Origin: Candidatus Hydrogenedentota bacterium
GTDB taxonomy: Bacteria > UBA8481 > J006
DNA: 42,436 nt
Assembly: GCA_003697085.1 (NCBI GenBank)
Contig: RFFU01000034.1
Span: 1-42,436, forward strand
Direction: 5' to 3'
Below are positions 16,087-23,902 of this stretch, piece by piece. Every line of letters begins with the position of its first letter. Position 1 is the stretch's first letter. The position numbers were made by a program, and so were the translations under genes. Below the pieces are notes generated by a model. That model saw only the letters and a list, made by a program, of their open reading frames with translations. It did not search any database and had not been told where the DNA came from.

Positions 16087-16375
16087 TGTTCACCGGATTT
16101 CTGCAGGTTCCCGAAAAAAGGGATACACCACAGAGACACAGAGATCACAGAGGATGAAATGAAAAAAGGAAGAGATCCGAAAAAACCTGCGGATTCAACT
16201 CATTCGGGTTTTTCATTTCCTTTTCTCCGGGCGGGGTAAGCGTTTTTTTTAGGTTTTACGCTTTCAGAAAACGGCGTTCGCCGGTCTCTTCTTCCTTTCT
16301 TTCTCCGTGACTTCTCCGTGTCCTCCGTGTTCTCCGTGGTTTCCTCGTATGCGACTTGCAGAAGTCCGGTTGTTC
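16087..16375. mobile_element. MITE-like element with target-site duplication
   Basis: Positions 16092-16108 and 16354-16370 are 17-bp inverted ends differing at two bases (ACCGGATTTCTGCAGGT versus the complement of ACTTGCAGAAGTCCGGT). Both are flanked by TGTTC in direct orientation (16087-16091 and 16371-16375), a likely 5-bp target duplication. Just inside the ends are the CACAGAGA-rich and TCTCCGTG-rich strips, which are also roughly inverted. The element has no transposase gene; a 98-codon open frame inside is not credible. It lies in the btuB upstream region, before the riboswitch. Confidence 0.65.
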
Positions 16376-16486
16376 ATTGACTTTCTTCAGGCCGACTCAC
16401 AGTGAAATCGTAAACGCAGAAGCCCAAAAGAAATAGAAAGTAGATGACCGGATGCTGACTTGGAGCCCATTGGAAAGCCCCGCGCG

Positions 16487-16528
16487 GCCGCTTGCGAAGC
16501 CTCGGCAGGACGAGGGGCTTCGAGCGGC
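16487..16528. other. strong hairpin between the MITE and the riboswitch
   Basis: GCCGCT then CGAAGCC on the left (16487-16501, with a TG bulge) pair with GGCTTCG then AGCGGC on the right (16516-16528), giving 13 base pairs around a 14-base loop. No U-run follows on the plus strand, so it is not a standard terminator for plus-strand transcription. It may insulate the riboswitch promoter. Confidence 0.5.
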
Positions 16529-16544
16529 TATTGAAAAAAGTCTC

Positions 16545-16573
16545 TTGACGCACGCCTCCCTTTCTTGCAATCT
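16545..16573 (+). promoter_or_regulatory. weak promoter candidate for the btu operon
   Basis: TTGACG at 16545-16550 is followed after 17 bases by the poor -10 CAATCT. Its position would start transcription close to 16580, just before the riboswitch P1 stem at 16587, and that placement is the main support. Confidence 0.33.
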
Positions 16574-16586
16574 CCTCCTCGACAAT

Positions 16587-16817
16587 CGGTCGGTCAAGGG
16601 AAGTACGGTCCAGGAAACTTCGCCCACGGGAGAAGGTTCCGATTCCGTCGCGGTCCCGCCGCTGTAGTCCCGTTCGGCGCCGTCTTTTCCCGCGTTGAGC
16701 CCCCTCGATGCGGAAAAAGAGCGCCCTCCGGAAAGCCTCCGTGTGCCACTGCCGCCGTTCTTGCGCGGTGGGAAGGCCGCTTTCCGGGCGAGGGAGAGCC
16801 AGAAGACCTGCCGACCG
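16587..16817 (+). promoter_or_regulatory. cobalamin riboswitch
   Basis: The P1 stem pairs CGGTCGG (16587-16593) with CCGACCG (16811-16817) exactly. Between them are the conserved B12-box features: GCGGTCCCGCCGCTGT near 16650-16666, TGCCACTG near 16744-16751, GGGAAGGC near 16770, and GAGCCAGAAGACCTGCC just before the closing strand. It lies 155 bases ahead of btuB. Cobalamin or adenosylcobalamin binding should switch the operon off through the terminator at 16886-16933. Confidence 0.93.
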
Positions 16818-16833
16818 AAAAGAACGATTTCGC

Positions 16834-16933
16834 GGCCGCCTCGCGGATAAGGCGGACCGGCTGAAACCCGGGGACGAAATACGGCGGCCTCGGTGGGATT
16901 CTCTATTCTCCCGCCGGGGCCGTTTCTCTTTTT
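16834..16933 (+). terminator. riboswitch expression platform: antiterminator and intrinsic terminator
   Basis: GGCCTCGGTGGGA (16886-16898) pairs along all 13 bases with TCCCGCCGGGGCC (16909-16921), with two G-U pairs, and is followed by GTTTCTCTTTTT: a textbook intrinsic terminator. GGCCGCC at 16834-16840 is perfectly complementary to 16883-16889 and can pair with the terminator's left arm as antiterminator. A competing small hairpin (CCGCCT 16836-16841 with AGGCGG 16850-16855) could release the terminator when the ligand is bound. Confidence 0.85.
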
Positions 16934-16972
16934 CCTCTCCGATCGGACGGCCGGCAAAAGGAGGTTGTTCCG

Positions 16973-19009
16973 ATGAAGTCTTTTCTTCGGAAAATCGGGT
17001 ATTGGGCGACTGGCTTTTTTCTGATTGCGACGGCGCAGGCTTCTGTCACCGCCGCCGATACGGGACCGTCCCCCGCAACCGTCTCGGTTCCAAAGGGGGA
17101 ATCCGTCTCGGAAGAATCGGTGGCTGAATACACAATCACCGCCGCTCGACTGCCGGGTTATTCCCGGCCCTTGAATCAAACGGGGGCGAACGTGACCGTG
17201 ATTACGCGCGAGGAAATCTCTCGAAGCGGAGCCGTCACCCTTCCGCAAATTCTCCAGGATCGCGCGGGGTTCGTCGTCTTCGACGAGAATGGAAACGAAT
17301 ACGAAGGAAAAACTTCCCTGAGGGGATTTCGGAGCGGCAATGATCTCGTCGTCGTCGTGGACGGAATCCGCGTCAACGATCCCAATGGAAACGCGGTGGC
17401 CTGGAACCTCATCCCGCTCGAACGCATCGAAAAGATCGAGATCATCCGCGGCGGTTCGACCTCCCTCTACGGGCCGCATGCTCTCTCGGGAGTGATCCAG
17501 ATCTGGACGCGGGAAGGAACCGAAGAGAAAGGCTCAATCGAACTCGGTTACGGCTCTCACGCCGAACAACACCTCAACGCCTCCTGGGAAACTCTCCAGG
17601 ATGATTGGGATTTTTCCGGCGGCGCTGAACTGCGAAAAGGAAAAGGCTATCGCGTGAATTCCGACATCCGGTATGCCGACCTCTTCGGAACATTGGGACT
17701 GACTCGGGGAAGCGGTCGTTATACTCTGCAAATCCAGCGCCACGAGGATCGCTTGGGACGCGCGGGGGAACTGACGAACGGCGAGATGAATGGTGACAGG
17801 AGAACGACCGTAAAACCGGACGACTACGGCGATTTCGAGCAGACGCGTGCGGTGCTCGGGTATGAACGCGAACTCTTCTCCGGCGCCTTTCAAGCGAAGG
17901 GAGCCTACCGCGAACGGGACCGCATCACCAATTCCACCTCTCGTTTCTTCGGTTCGACTCTCACGACCGACGAACTCGCTTCGTACTCCGTCATCGCCCA
18001 GTGGTCGCGCTCCTTCGGTCCTCATGGTTTCACACTTCTCTTCGACGGAGCCGAAAAGCGCACGGACGTTCTTCAACAATCCGTTCCGACGCTCGCCGTA
18101 ACGACGAACCGCACGATCGAAGAGAAAACGCGCTCTGGTGCCGCCCGCCTCGACCTCTCCCTCGGACACGACGTCACACTCACGGGGACCGCGCGCTTCG
18201 ACCGATTCGAAATCTCGAATCGTGACAACCGCGGCGACACGACGGCTGACGGAACACGAACCTTCGATGCGTGGAGCCCCGGCGTCTCCCTGGTCTATCA
18301 TCCTTCCGGCCTCGGCCCGGACGGCCGCCTCTTCGTTTCCGCTTCCCGCACCTTCCGCCCGCCGAATATCTTTCAACTCTTCGCCTTCCCCGCCTTCGGC
18401 TCGAATCCCAACCTCGATGCCGAAAAATTGGAGACAATTGAAGCCGGGCTGTTTCTCGGTGGTGAAAAGTGGAAAGGAGGAGTGACGGCGTTCCAAATGG
18501 ACCTCAAGAATGAGATCCAGTTCGACTTCGCGGCGAACCTGAACCGGAACGTGGGAAAAACCCGCCGTCGGGGGATCGAAACGGAATTGGACTGGCACCC
18601 GCTCGATCATTTCCGCCTTCACGGGGAGTACACCTGGCTCGATGCGAAGGTCAAATCCAACCCCGTCGCCACGACTACGGAAGGGAAACGGATTCCCCAG
18701 GTGCCGAGGTTCTCCTCCGCCACGACGTTGACCTATGAAAACGGCCCGATTCGCACCGATCTCACCCATCGCCACGTCTCCTCCCGCCCGCTCGACTTCG
18801 ATTCCGACAACAACCGCCCTTTCCTTCCCGCTTATGACGTCTTCGACCTCGGCCTTCATTACTCCCTCCACGATCGATGGAAATTCCAGGCCCACATCTT
18901 CAATCTCTTCGACGAAAAGTACATCACGCGCGGAATTGACGCGGGCGGCGATTTCTTCGATCCCGCTCCGGAAAGATCCTTCTATGTCAGTATCGGAACG
19001 ACCTTCTGA
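16973..19009 (+). CDS. btuB: TonB-dependent cobalamin receptor
   Basis: A 678-residue outer-membrane receptor. A signal peptide covers about 1-29, followed by a TonB-box region (VAEYTITA, 50-57) and the plug domain, with LRGFRSGNDLVVVVDGIRVN and IEIIRGGSTSLYGPHALSGV. The rest is a beta-barrel ending in YVSIGTTF, with the terminal phenylalanine recognised by the BAM machinery. AAGGAGG precedes the ATG. Cobalamin as substrate is inferred from the riboswitch upstream and the BtuFCD genes downstream; the barrel alone would not distinguish B12 from other chelates. The 3' end overlaps tonB by 26 bases. The receptor imports B12 into the periplasm using energy passed by TonB. Confidence 0.95.
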   Translation: MKSFLRKIGYWATGFFLIATAQASVTAADTGPSPATVSVPKGESVSEESVAEYTITAARLPGYSRPLNQTGANVTVITREEISRSGAVTLPQILQDRAGFVVFDENGNEYEGKTSLRGFRSGNDLVVVVDGIRVNDPNGNAVAWNLIPLERIEKIEIIRGGSTSLYGPHALSGVIQIWTREGTEEKGSIELGYGSHAEQHLNASWETLQDDWDFSGGAELRKGKGYRVNSDIRYADLFGTLGLTRGSGRYTLQIQRHEDRLGRAGELTNGEMNGDRRTTVKPDDYGDFEQTRAVLGYERELFSGAFQAKGAYRERDRITNSTSRFFGSTLTTDELASYSVIAQWSRSFGPHGFTLLFDGAEKRTDVLQQSVPTLAVTTNRTIEEKTRSGAARLDLSLGHDVTLTGTARFDRFEISNRDNRGDTTADGTRTFDAWSPGVSLVYHPSGLGPDGRLFVSASRTFRPPNIFQLFAFPAFGSNPNLDAEKLETIEAGLFLGGEKWKGGVTAFQMDLKNEIQFDFAANLNRNVGKTRRRGIETELDWHPLDHFRLHGEYTWLDAKVKSNPVATTTEGKRIPQVPRFSSATTLTYENGPIRTDLTHRHVSSRPLDFDSDNNRPFLPAYDVFDLGLHYSLHDRWKFQAHIFNLFDEKYITRGIDAGGDFFDPAPERSFYVSIGTTF

Positions 19010-20057
19010 CTCCGGCCGAACCGAAACCCCGTCCTCCCCGCAAGTGTATTTTAAGGATGACCAGGGCCCGTTCTTCGGCGCCCTGGTCATTTCTTTTGTT
19101 CTTCATTCCTTTCTTCTCCTTCTCCGACCCGGACCTCCGGCAACAATCTCCCTCGATGACGTTCCAAGAGTCGCTTATCTGCTGCCGAACTCTCTTCCGA
19201 AAAGAACCTCGCCGGTGAACCAAAGACGGCATCCCGCCTCCCCCCGCAAGTATGTTTCGCGAAAAAGAATTCTTTCCGGCTCCAAAAACCCGTTCCCTCC
19301 CGAAAAAGAGAAAGCACCATCGCCCGCAACACCTCCGCGCATTGATGAGAACCCCTCTCCCCTCCCCTCTTCCCTCGACTGGAAGTCGATCTCATCCGTC
19401 CCAGAATTTCCTGCTGCCGCCCCTATTCCCAACCATCCCCGCGTTATTCGTGAGCGACCCGTTGATCCGGTGAACCCAACCCTTACGCCATCGCCCCTCA
19501 CCTTTTCTCCGCCGCCGGCCCCCTCTCCAATCCTCGATCCTCTCCCTGAAAACGCATCGACGGCGGCTTCCTCGAACCTTCCCGACGTTGCTCCCCAGAT
19601 GAGGATCGCCCTGTCCTCCGCCGGCTCTCCCAACACCTCGGCTTCAAACCCTGTTTCCCTTCCTGCCGGCTCCTCCACATGCCGGGATTCCCGAGCCGAA
19701 AATCCCGATCTTGTTGAATCAGGAAGAAACGTCGGCGGCGCACCAAAAAATCCCGGCAAATCCCTTGATTCGGCATCTCTCTTCTCTTCGTACCGCGATT
19801 TCGTCGGCCGACTCCTGCGGGAGGCCGCCGAAAAACGTTTTCGCCGACTCGGGAGACGCCGCGTTCCGGGCGATGTCAATTTTACCATTGAAATATCGTG
19901 CGATGGACGCGCCCGCATCCTCGATATCTCGGCAAAAATCCCCCTTTTGGAAACCATCGTCCGCCACGGTACGTCCGCAACGCATCTCCCTCCACCGCCC
20001 GAGACCTTAAATCCACCTCTTCGAATCCGATTCCGTTTCCATTTCCGCTTGACGTGA
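18984..20057 (+). CDS. tonB: TonB-like energy-transducing protein
   Basis: A 357-residue protein. The N-terminal anchor at 29-47 carries the SxxxH pattern of TonB (SFVLH, S37 and H41). It is followed by a long proline- and serine-rich spacer (about 50-260) that would cross the periplasm. The C-terminal ~90 residues (RDFVGRLLREAAEKRFRRLG, then a GDVNFTIEISCDGRARIL strand pair) match a TonB/TolA-type C-terminal domain that contacts the TonB box. The ATG lies within the end of btuB. No exbB or exbD is present here, so the motor must be encoded elsewhere. Being inside the B12 operon, it is probably dedicated to BtuB. It ends in a GTGA overlap with btuF. Confidence 0.83.
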   Translation: MSVSERPSDSGRTETPSSPQVYFKDDQGPFFGALVISFVLHSFLLLLRPGPPATISLDDVPRVAYLLPNSLPKRTSPVNQRRHPASPRKYVSRKRILSGSKNPFPPEKEKAPSPATPPRIDENPSPLPSSLDWKSISSVPEFPAAAPIPNHPRVIRERPVDPVNPTLTPSPLTFSPPPAPSPILDPLPENASTAASSNLPDVAPQMRIALSSAGSPNTSASNPVSLPAGSSTCRDSRAENPDLVESGRNVGGAPKNPGKSLDSASLFSSYRDFVGRLLREAAEKRFRRLGRRRVPGDVNFTIEISCDGRARILDISAKIPLLETIVRHGTSATHLPPPPETLNPPLRIRFRFHFRLT

Positions 20058-21019
20058 CGCGACTTCCCTCGCCCGCATCCATACCCTCTCCCTTCTGCAC
20101 CCTCACCCGCCCCGCACTCCTTTCCCTTGCTGCAGGCCTCTTTCTCCTCGGAATCGTTAACGCGCGCTCCGTACCTCTCCTCGATCAATACGAACCCACG
20201 GTTCTCTCCTTCGATACCGTCCCGCTCCCGCCGCCTCGACGAATCATCTCTCTTTCTCTCGAATCGGACGCCCTCTGTCTCGGGCTTGTTGGCGACACCG
20301 CCGTGCTGGCCGTCTCCTCCCTCTCCCGCGATTCGAATTATTCGAACTTTTATGAACTCGCGCGGCGCGTGCCTCACCAAGTCGGCCGACTCGAAAGCGC
20401 TGAACCGATCGTTCTTCTTGGAGGAGACCTCGTCGTCGTCAACGAGTTCAATAATTTCGCTGTCACGAATCTGATTGAATCAGCCGGTATCGAGGTCTTT
20501 CGTCTCCGTTTCCCAAGACATATCTCCGACATCGAAGCCAACATTCTCAACCTCGGTCGCCGCCTGCATCGCGCGGGAAAAGCCCACAGGTTCATTGCTC
20601 GGATCGAAGAAACCCGACGGCGGCTGAAGAATTTGACGGCCGATTCCCCGTCCCCGCGCGTCCTCTACCTCAGCGGCGGCTTCTGGGCCGAAGGCATCGA
20701 CTCCCTCGCGAACGAATTCATCACGGCCGCCGGCGGACAAAACGTCCTTCAGGAACCGTCCCGCTTCGTCTCCCTTGAAGAAATCCTCTTCTGGAATCCC
20801 GATGTGCTCGTCGTACGCCCCGGCCTGCTCTCCACCGTCAACGCCTCCTCCTTCCGAAAGACGCTCAAGGCGCGGATCGTCTCCGGAACTTGGGCGGAAC
20901 TTCAGCCCGGAACCCAGGCCGCCGGAAGAGCCCTTGAACGATGGTTTCGCATACTCCATCCTGAGGCGTTCGAGAAACGAGATCCCTTTGCCGGAACAGC
21001 CAGAGACCACCTCCCATGA
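20054..21019 (+). CDS. btuF: periplasmic cobalamin-binding protein
   Basis: A 321-residue class III solute-binding protein of the ABC transporter. GTG at 20054 overlaps the tonB stop; the following ~38 residues form a signal peptide with the core ALLSLAAGLFLLGIVNA. The binding fold starts at PPPRRIISLSLESDALCLGL, includes VGRLESAEPIVLLGGDLVVV and the helical linker before RVLYLSGGFWAEGIDSLANE, and ends in EILFWNPDVLVVRPG, all typical of BtuF/FhuD proteins. It would bind the B12 delivered by BtuB and pass it to BtuCD. It lacks a lipobox. It is translationally coupled at both ends (GTGA and ATGA). Specificity is inferred from the operon. Confidence 0.9.
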   Translation: MTRLPSPASIPSPFCTLTRPALLSLAAGLFLLGIVNARSVPLLDQYEPTVLSFDTVPLPPPRRIISLSLESDALCLGLVGDTAVLAVSSLSRDSNYSNFYELARRVPHQVGRLESAEPIVLLGGDLVVVNEFNNFAVTNLIESAGIEVFRLRFPRHISDIEANILNLGRRLHRAGKAHRFIARIEETRRRLKNLTADSPSPRVLYLSGGFWAEGIDSLANEFITAAGGQNVLQEPSRFVSLEEILFWNPDVLVVRPGLLSTVNASSFRKTLKARIVSGTWAELQPGTQAAGRALERWFRILHPEAFEKRDPFAGTARDHLP

Positions 21020-22023
21020 GAATTGTCGCGGTTCTTTCTCTTCTTCTCGTCGCGCTCTCTTTCGCCTCCCTTTCCTTCGGATCGCGAACTTTTTCCCCTT
21101 CCACCGTCGTGAATGCAGTCGCGGAAGAAACCGGTCTCGTTCGGGAAACTCCGCTTTCTCCCACCGAACGTATCGTCATCGCAAGAATCCGTCTCCCTCG
21201 GACGATTCTGGCTCTCCTCGTCGGAGCGGCCCTGGGGGTCTCCGGAGTTTTGATGCAGGGGCTTTTTCGGAACCCGTTGGCCGAACCCGGCGTCATCGGA
21301 ATCTCGGCGGGTGGCGGCTTCGCCGCCGTCGCGGTCCTTGCCTCCGGCGTAACTTCACATCTTCTCGTACTTCCCGCCGCCGCGCTCCTCGGCTCCTTCC
21401 TCGCCGCAATCCTCGCCGTTTTTCTTGCCTCCACCGGTGGCCGTATCTCGATCGTGACACTCCTCCTCTCTGGAATCGCCGTCAATACCTTCTTCGCCGC
21501 CGCCTCGTCCTTCGTTATGATCCAAAGCCACACCTTCCTCCTCCGAGATATCCTCGGGTGGCTGATGGGAAGTCTTGAGGCGCGTGGCTGGAATCATGTT
21601 GCCGTGGCCGCTCCGTTCATCCTGCTCGGCGTTCTCCCCGCACCCCTTCTGGCTCGCTCCCTCGACGCAATGAGCCTGGGCGAGGAGACCGCTCTCTCAC
21701 TCGGGGTCGATACCGCACGCCTCCGCCTTCTCGTTCTCTTGCTTACGACGGCGGCGACCGGAGGCGCTGTCGCCGTCTCGGGAACCATAGCCTTCGTCGG
21801 TATCATCGTTCCCCACCTCGCCCGACTCACCGTCGGCTCCCCGCACAGACTTCTCATCCCGGTTTCGGCGCTTGGTGGAGCAAGCCTTCTTCTCGCCGCG
21901 GACCTCGCCACCCGCGTCTTTCTCCCCGGCCAATTGCGCATCGGTATCGTGACCGCTTTCCTCGGTGTCCCCTTCTTCGCCTATTTGATTCGAAAGAGCA
22001 GCCGGAGAACCGACTATGAGTGA
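21016..22023 (+). CDS. btuC: cobalamin ABC transporter permease (FecCD family)
   Basis: A 335-residue inner-membrane permease with about nine to ten hydrophobic segments. FecCD family signatures are clear: RLPRTILALLVGAALGVSGVLMQGLFRNPLAEPGVIGISAGGG in the early part (shown in pieces: RLPRTILALLVGA at about residues 57-69 and NPLAEPGVIGISAG at about 85-98) and GTIAFVGIIVPHLAR near 255-270, the loop contacting the ATPase. It forms a homodimer with BtuD to pump B12 into the cytoplasm. The ATG overlaps the btuF stop (ATGA). A 117-base spacer separates it from btuD. Confidence 0.93.
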   Translation: MRIVAVLSLLLVALSFASLSFGSRTFSPSTVVNAVAEETGLVRETPLSPTERIVIARIRLPRTILALLVGAALGVSGVLMQGLFRNPLAEPGVIGISAGGGFAAVAVLASGVTSHLLVLPAAALLGSFLAAILAVFLASTGGRISIVTLLLSGIAVNTFFAAASSFVMIQSHTFLLRDILGWLMGSLEARGWNHVAVAAPFILLGVLPAPLLARSLDAMSLGEETALSLGVDTARLRLLVLLLTTAATGGAVAVSGTIAFVGIIVPHLARLTVGSPHRLLIPVSALGGASLLLAADLATRVFLPGQLRIGIVTAFLGVPFFAYLIRKSSRRTDYE

Positions 22024-22117
22024 TCGGAAAAGAAAGTTCTCTTTCCGCGCCGCTCTTCTTTACCCGCCCAAGGTCTCGGCTCCCGCACGACGGCTCCGCC
22101 ATCGAAGGTCACCGGAA

Positions 22118-22134
22118 CTTCCGACTTGCGGAAG
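22118..22134 (+). promoter_or_regulatory. hairpin covering the btuD ribosome site
   Basis: CTTCCG (22118-22123) pairs with CGGAAG (22129-22134) around a five-base loop. The right arm contains GGAAG, the only ribosome-site-like sequence ahead of the ATG at 22141. It could limit btuD translation; stem strength is modest. Confidence 0.35.
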
Positions 22135-22140
22135 CGCTCT

Positions 22141-22932
22141 ATGACACAAGCGGCGCTCTGTATTGAAAATGGTTCCGTTTTCCTCGGAAAACGCGAAATT
22201 CTTCATCAGGTATCGCACACCTTTCCGCGCGGAAAGATTACAGGGATCGCCGGGCCTAACGGCGCGGGAAAAACAACACTGCTCAAGGTCCTCGGAGGGC
22301 TTTTGCCGCTGAACGAGGGGAAAGTCACCATCGACGGCGTCGATCTCCAAGCCCTCCCTCGTAGGGAACGCGCGCGCCGTTGCGGTTTCGTCTTCCAACA
22401 GGTCCCGGAAACCTCCGGGTTTACCGTCGAAGAAATTGTGATGATGGGACGGTTCCCTCACATCGATCTCCTCTCCGGACCGAAAACGAAGGACTACGAA
22501 GCCGTCCACAAGGCCATCCGCGCCGCGGGAATCGAAGCCCTGGCTCAAAGAGCATACCGCGATCTCTCCGGCGGCGAACAACAATTGGTTCAGATCGCAC
22601 GCGTCTTTGCGCAGGAAACACCGATCCTTTTGCTCGATGAGCCGGCTGCGAATCTCGACCTTCACCATCAGTACGCTCTCGGGAATCTCCTCCGGCAGAT
22701 CACCAAGAACGACCGAACCGTAATCCTGACATCCCACGATCTTCACCACATCGCCGCCTGGTGCCACGAAATGATTCTTCTCGACTCCGGAAAGATCCTC
22801 GCGGCCGGTCCCTCCTCGGAAATTTTGTCCGATTATGACCTCCTGTCCCGCACCTTTAAGGTGTCATTCTTCCATTTTGACAATTTCAGGAAAGGACCTC
22901 TCGAAGAGCCTCCCTCGCCGCCTCTCCCATAG
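22141..22932 (+). CDS. btuD: cobalamin ABC transporter ATP-binding protein, C-terminus altered by a mobile element
   Basis: A 263-residue ABC ATPase. Walker A is GPNGAGKTT (38-46), the signature is LSGGEQQ (142-148), Walker B is ILLLDEP (162-168), and the switch histidine is in LTSHD (196-200). With BtuC it powers B12 uptake. From Lys240 onward the coding sequence lies in the left terminal repeat and interior of the RAYT unit (from 22858), so the last ~24 residues (VSFFHFDNF then a proline-rich end) are derived from the mobile element. Its stop at 22932 lies inside the transposase gene on the opposite strand, a 47-base tail-to-tail overlap. The catalytic core is intact, so it should still work. 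The start at 22141 is chosen by family alignment. Confidence 0.92.
   Translation: MTQAALCIENGSVFLGKREILHQVSHTFPRGKITGIAGPNGAGKTTLLKVLGGLLPLNEGKVTIDGVDLQALPRRERARRCGFVFQQVPETSGFTVEEIVMMGRFPHIDLLSGPKTKDYEAVHKAIRAAGIEALAQRAYRDLSGGEQQLVQIARVFAQETPILLLDEPAANLDLHHQYALGNLLRQITKNDRTVILTSHDLHHIAAWCHEMILLDSGKILAAGPSSEILSDYDLLSRTFKVSFFHFDNFRKGPLEEPPSPPLP
22858..22887 (-). repeat. left terminal copy of the RAYT-associated repeat
   Basis: On the minus strand it ends in ATGGAAGAATGACACCTT. It encodes BtuD residues 240-249 on the plus strand and covers the transposase stop codon region on the minus strand. It has TGTCA and TGACA words that can pair across 11 bases. Confidence 0.75.
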
Positions 22933-23878
22933 CACGTTTCTTCGGGTTCTTTCGAATCATACTGATGGCCATCGAGATTTTTGAATGTCCTCGACCCGGG
23001 CCCAAACACCTCCTCCGAATTTGCTCCAATGACCAGTGCCCTTCCGTAAAAAGCAAAAACCATACCAAATGAGATACGGCGGTTTCGGTACTCCTCCAGG
23101 CCCTCCCTAAATCGCGACGTTCATCCGCCACCCTTCGACAGATTTTTTCAACTATGTCCGCCGATTCCAACGGAACGGGAGCATCCGTCTTTCTTCGCCG
23201 AAGTGAGGCCTTCACTTCCCGCCGCCTCTCTTGGCGCCGCAGGACATCCTGTCGGAACGCTCGGCTCCCCAAAAACGACCCTCGGTGGTTCTCGCAAAAT
23301 GCCTTCTCGTTTGATTTGACATCGAGACTCTTGAGCCAGGCACGACAGACCGCCAATTCCCGCATCAAATCCGAACGATCAAACGAACGGCCGAATAAAT
23401 AGGGCCACATGCGTTCTCGATCCAAACGGGACCTCCCCTTTGTAAGAAGTTCCCCGACACTGTTCCACTCGTCTGAAAAGATGCTCCGGGCCAGTCCTGC
23501 CCGAACCCGATTCAAAAGAACATAGCCCATAACGGTTTCGAAATAACCGTCCGAATCCACAAGGAGTGTCTTGGTCCTCCCGGCAAAGAGATGGCCCGTA
23601 CGCCCGACGGAACGATTGAGATTCTGAGCGGCCCGCGAAAGAAAGCGCTGAAGAAACCGTGAAATGTTCCCCTCTCGTGTCTCGATCACCGTATGAAAGT
23701 GATTCGGAAGAAGATCATAGGCATAGACCGATATTCGAAACGTCTCCGCCTCCTCGAAAAAGATATCGAGAAACTGCTCATAATCCTTATCTTTTCGAAA
23801 AAAGGGATGACGATCCACAAAACGGTTCAACACGTGGAAAATTGCTCCCGGGAAACAGATTCGAGGACCACGCGCCAT
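22886..23878 (-). CDS. REP-associated tyrosine transposase (Y1/HUH family)
   Basis: A 330-residue RAYT. The HUH histidines are in PNHFHTVIE (H60 and H62), and the catalytic tyrosine is probably Y119 in YVLLNRVRAGL. Start-region residues GPRICFPGAIFHVLNR are typical. RAYTs are domesticated or semi-mobile IS200/IS605-like single-strand transposases associated with REP repeats. The C-terminal ~70 residues (TEGHWSLEQIRRRCLG then GRGHSKISMAISMIRK) resemble the DnaA domain IV helix-turn-helix, which may bind the repeats. ATG 23878 follows GGGAG by nine bases; an earlier GTG lies within the terminal repeat. The gene is intact. It converges on btuD and overlaps it by 47 bases. Confidence 0.88.
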   Translation of the reverse strand: MARGPRICFPGAIFHVLNRFVDRHPFFRKDKDYEQFLDIFFEEAETFRISVYAYDLLPNHFHTVIETREGNISRFLQRFLSRAAQNLNRSVGRTGHLFAGRTKTLLVDSDGYFETVMGYVLLNRVRAGLARSIFSDEWNSVGELLTKGRSRLDRERMWPYLFGRSFDRSDLMRELAVCRAWLKSLDVKSNEKAFCENHRGSFLGSRAFRQDVLRRQERRREVKASLRRRKTDAPVPLESADIVEKICRRVADERRDLGRAWRSTETAVSHLVWFLLFTEGHWSLEQIRRRCLGPGRGHSKISMAISMIRKNPKKRAMGEAAREALREVLS

Positions 23879-23902
23879 AAAAAAATTCTCCCAGACTTCC
23901 GC

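Larger units (their letters stand above)
15773..16586. other. long non-coding region upstream of the cobalamin operon
   Basis: No gene is supported. From left to right it holds an AT-rich strip (15830-16085) next to the zinc-ribbon gene start, the MITE-like element, then about 200 bases containing a strong hairpin and a weak promoter candidate just before the riboswitch. Its AT-richness at 15940-16085 differs from the neighbouring genes. Confidence 0.6.

Noticed and set aside
15943-16239. 98-codon open frame in the btuB upstream region
   Set aside because: Runs across the end of the MITE-like element and translates its CACAGAGA repeat; no ribosome site.
17534-19090. 518-codon open frame antisense to btuB
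   Set aside because: Complement of a recognised receptor gene; no domain or ribosome site.
19175-20380. 401-codon open frame antisense to tonB and btuF
   Set aside because: Charged low-complexity translation without family resemblance, opposite to supported genes.
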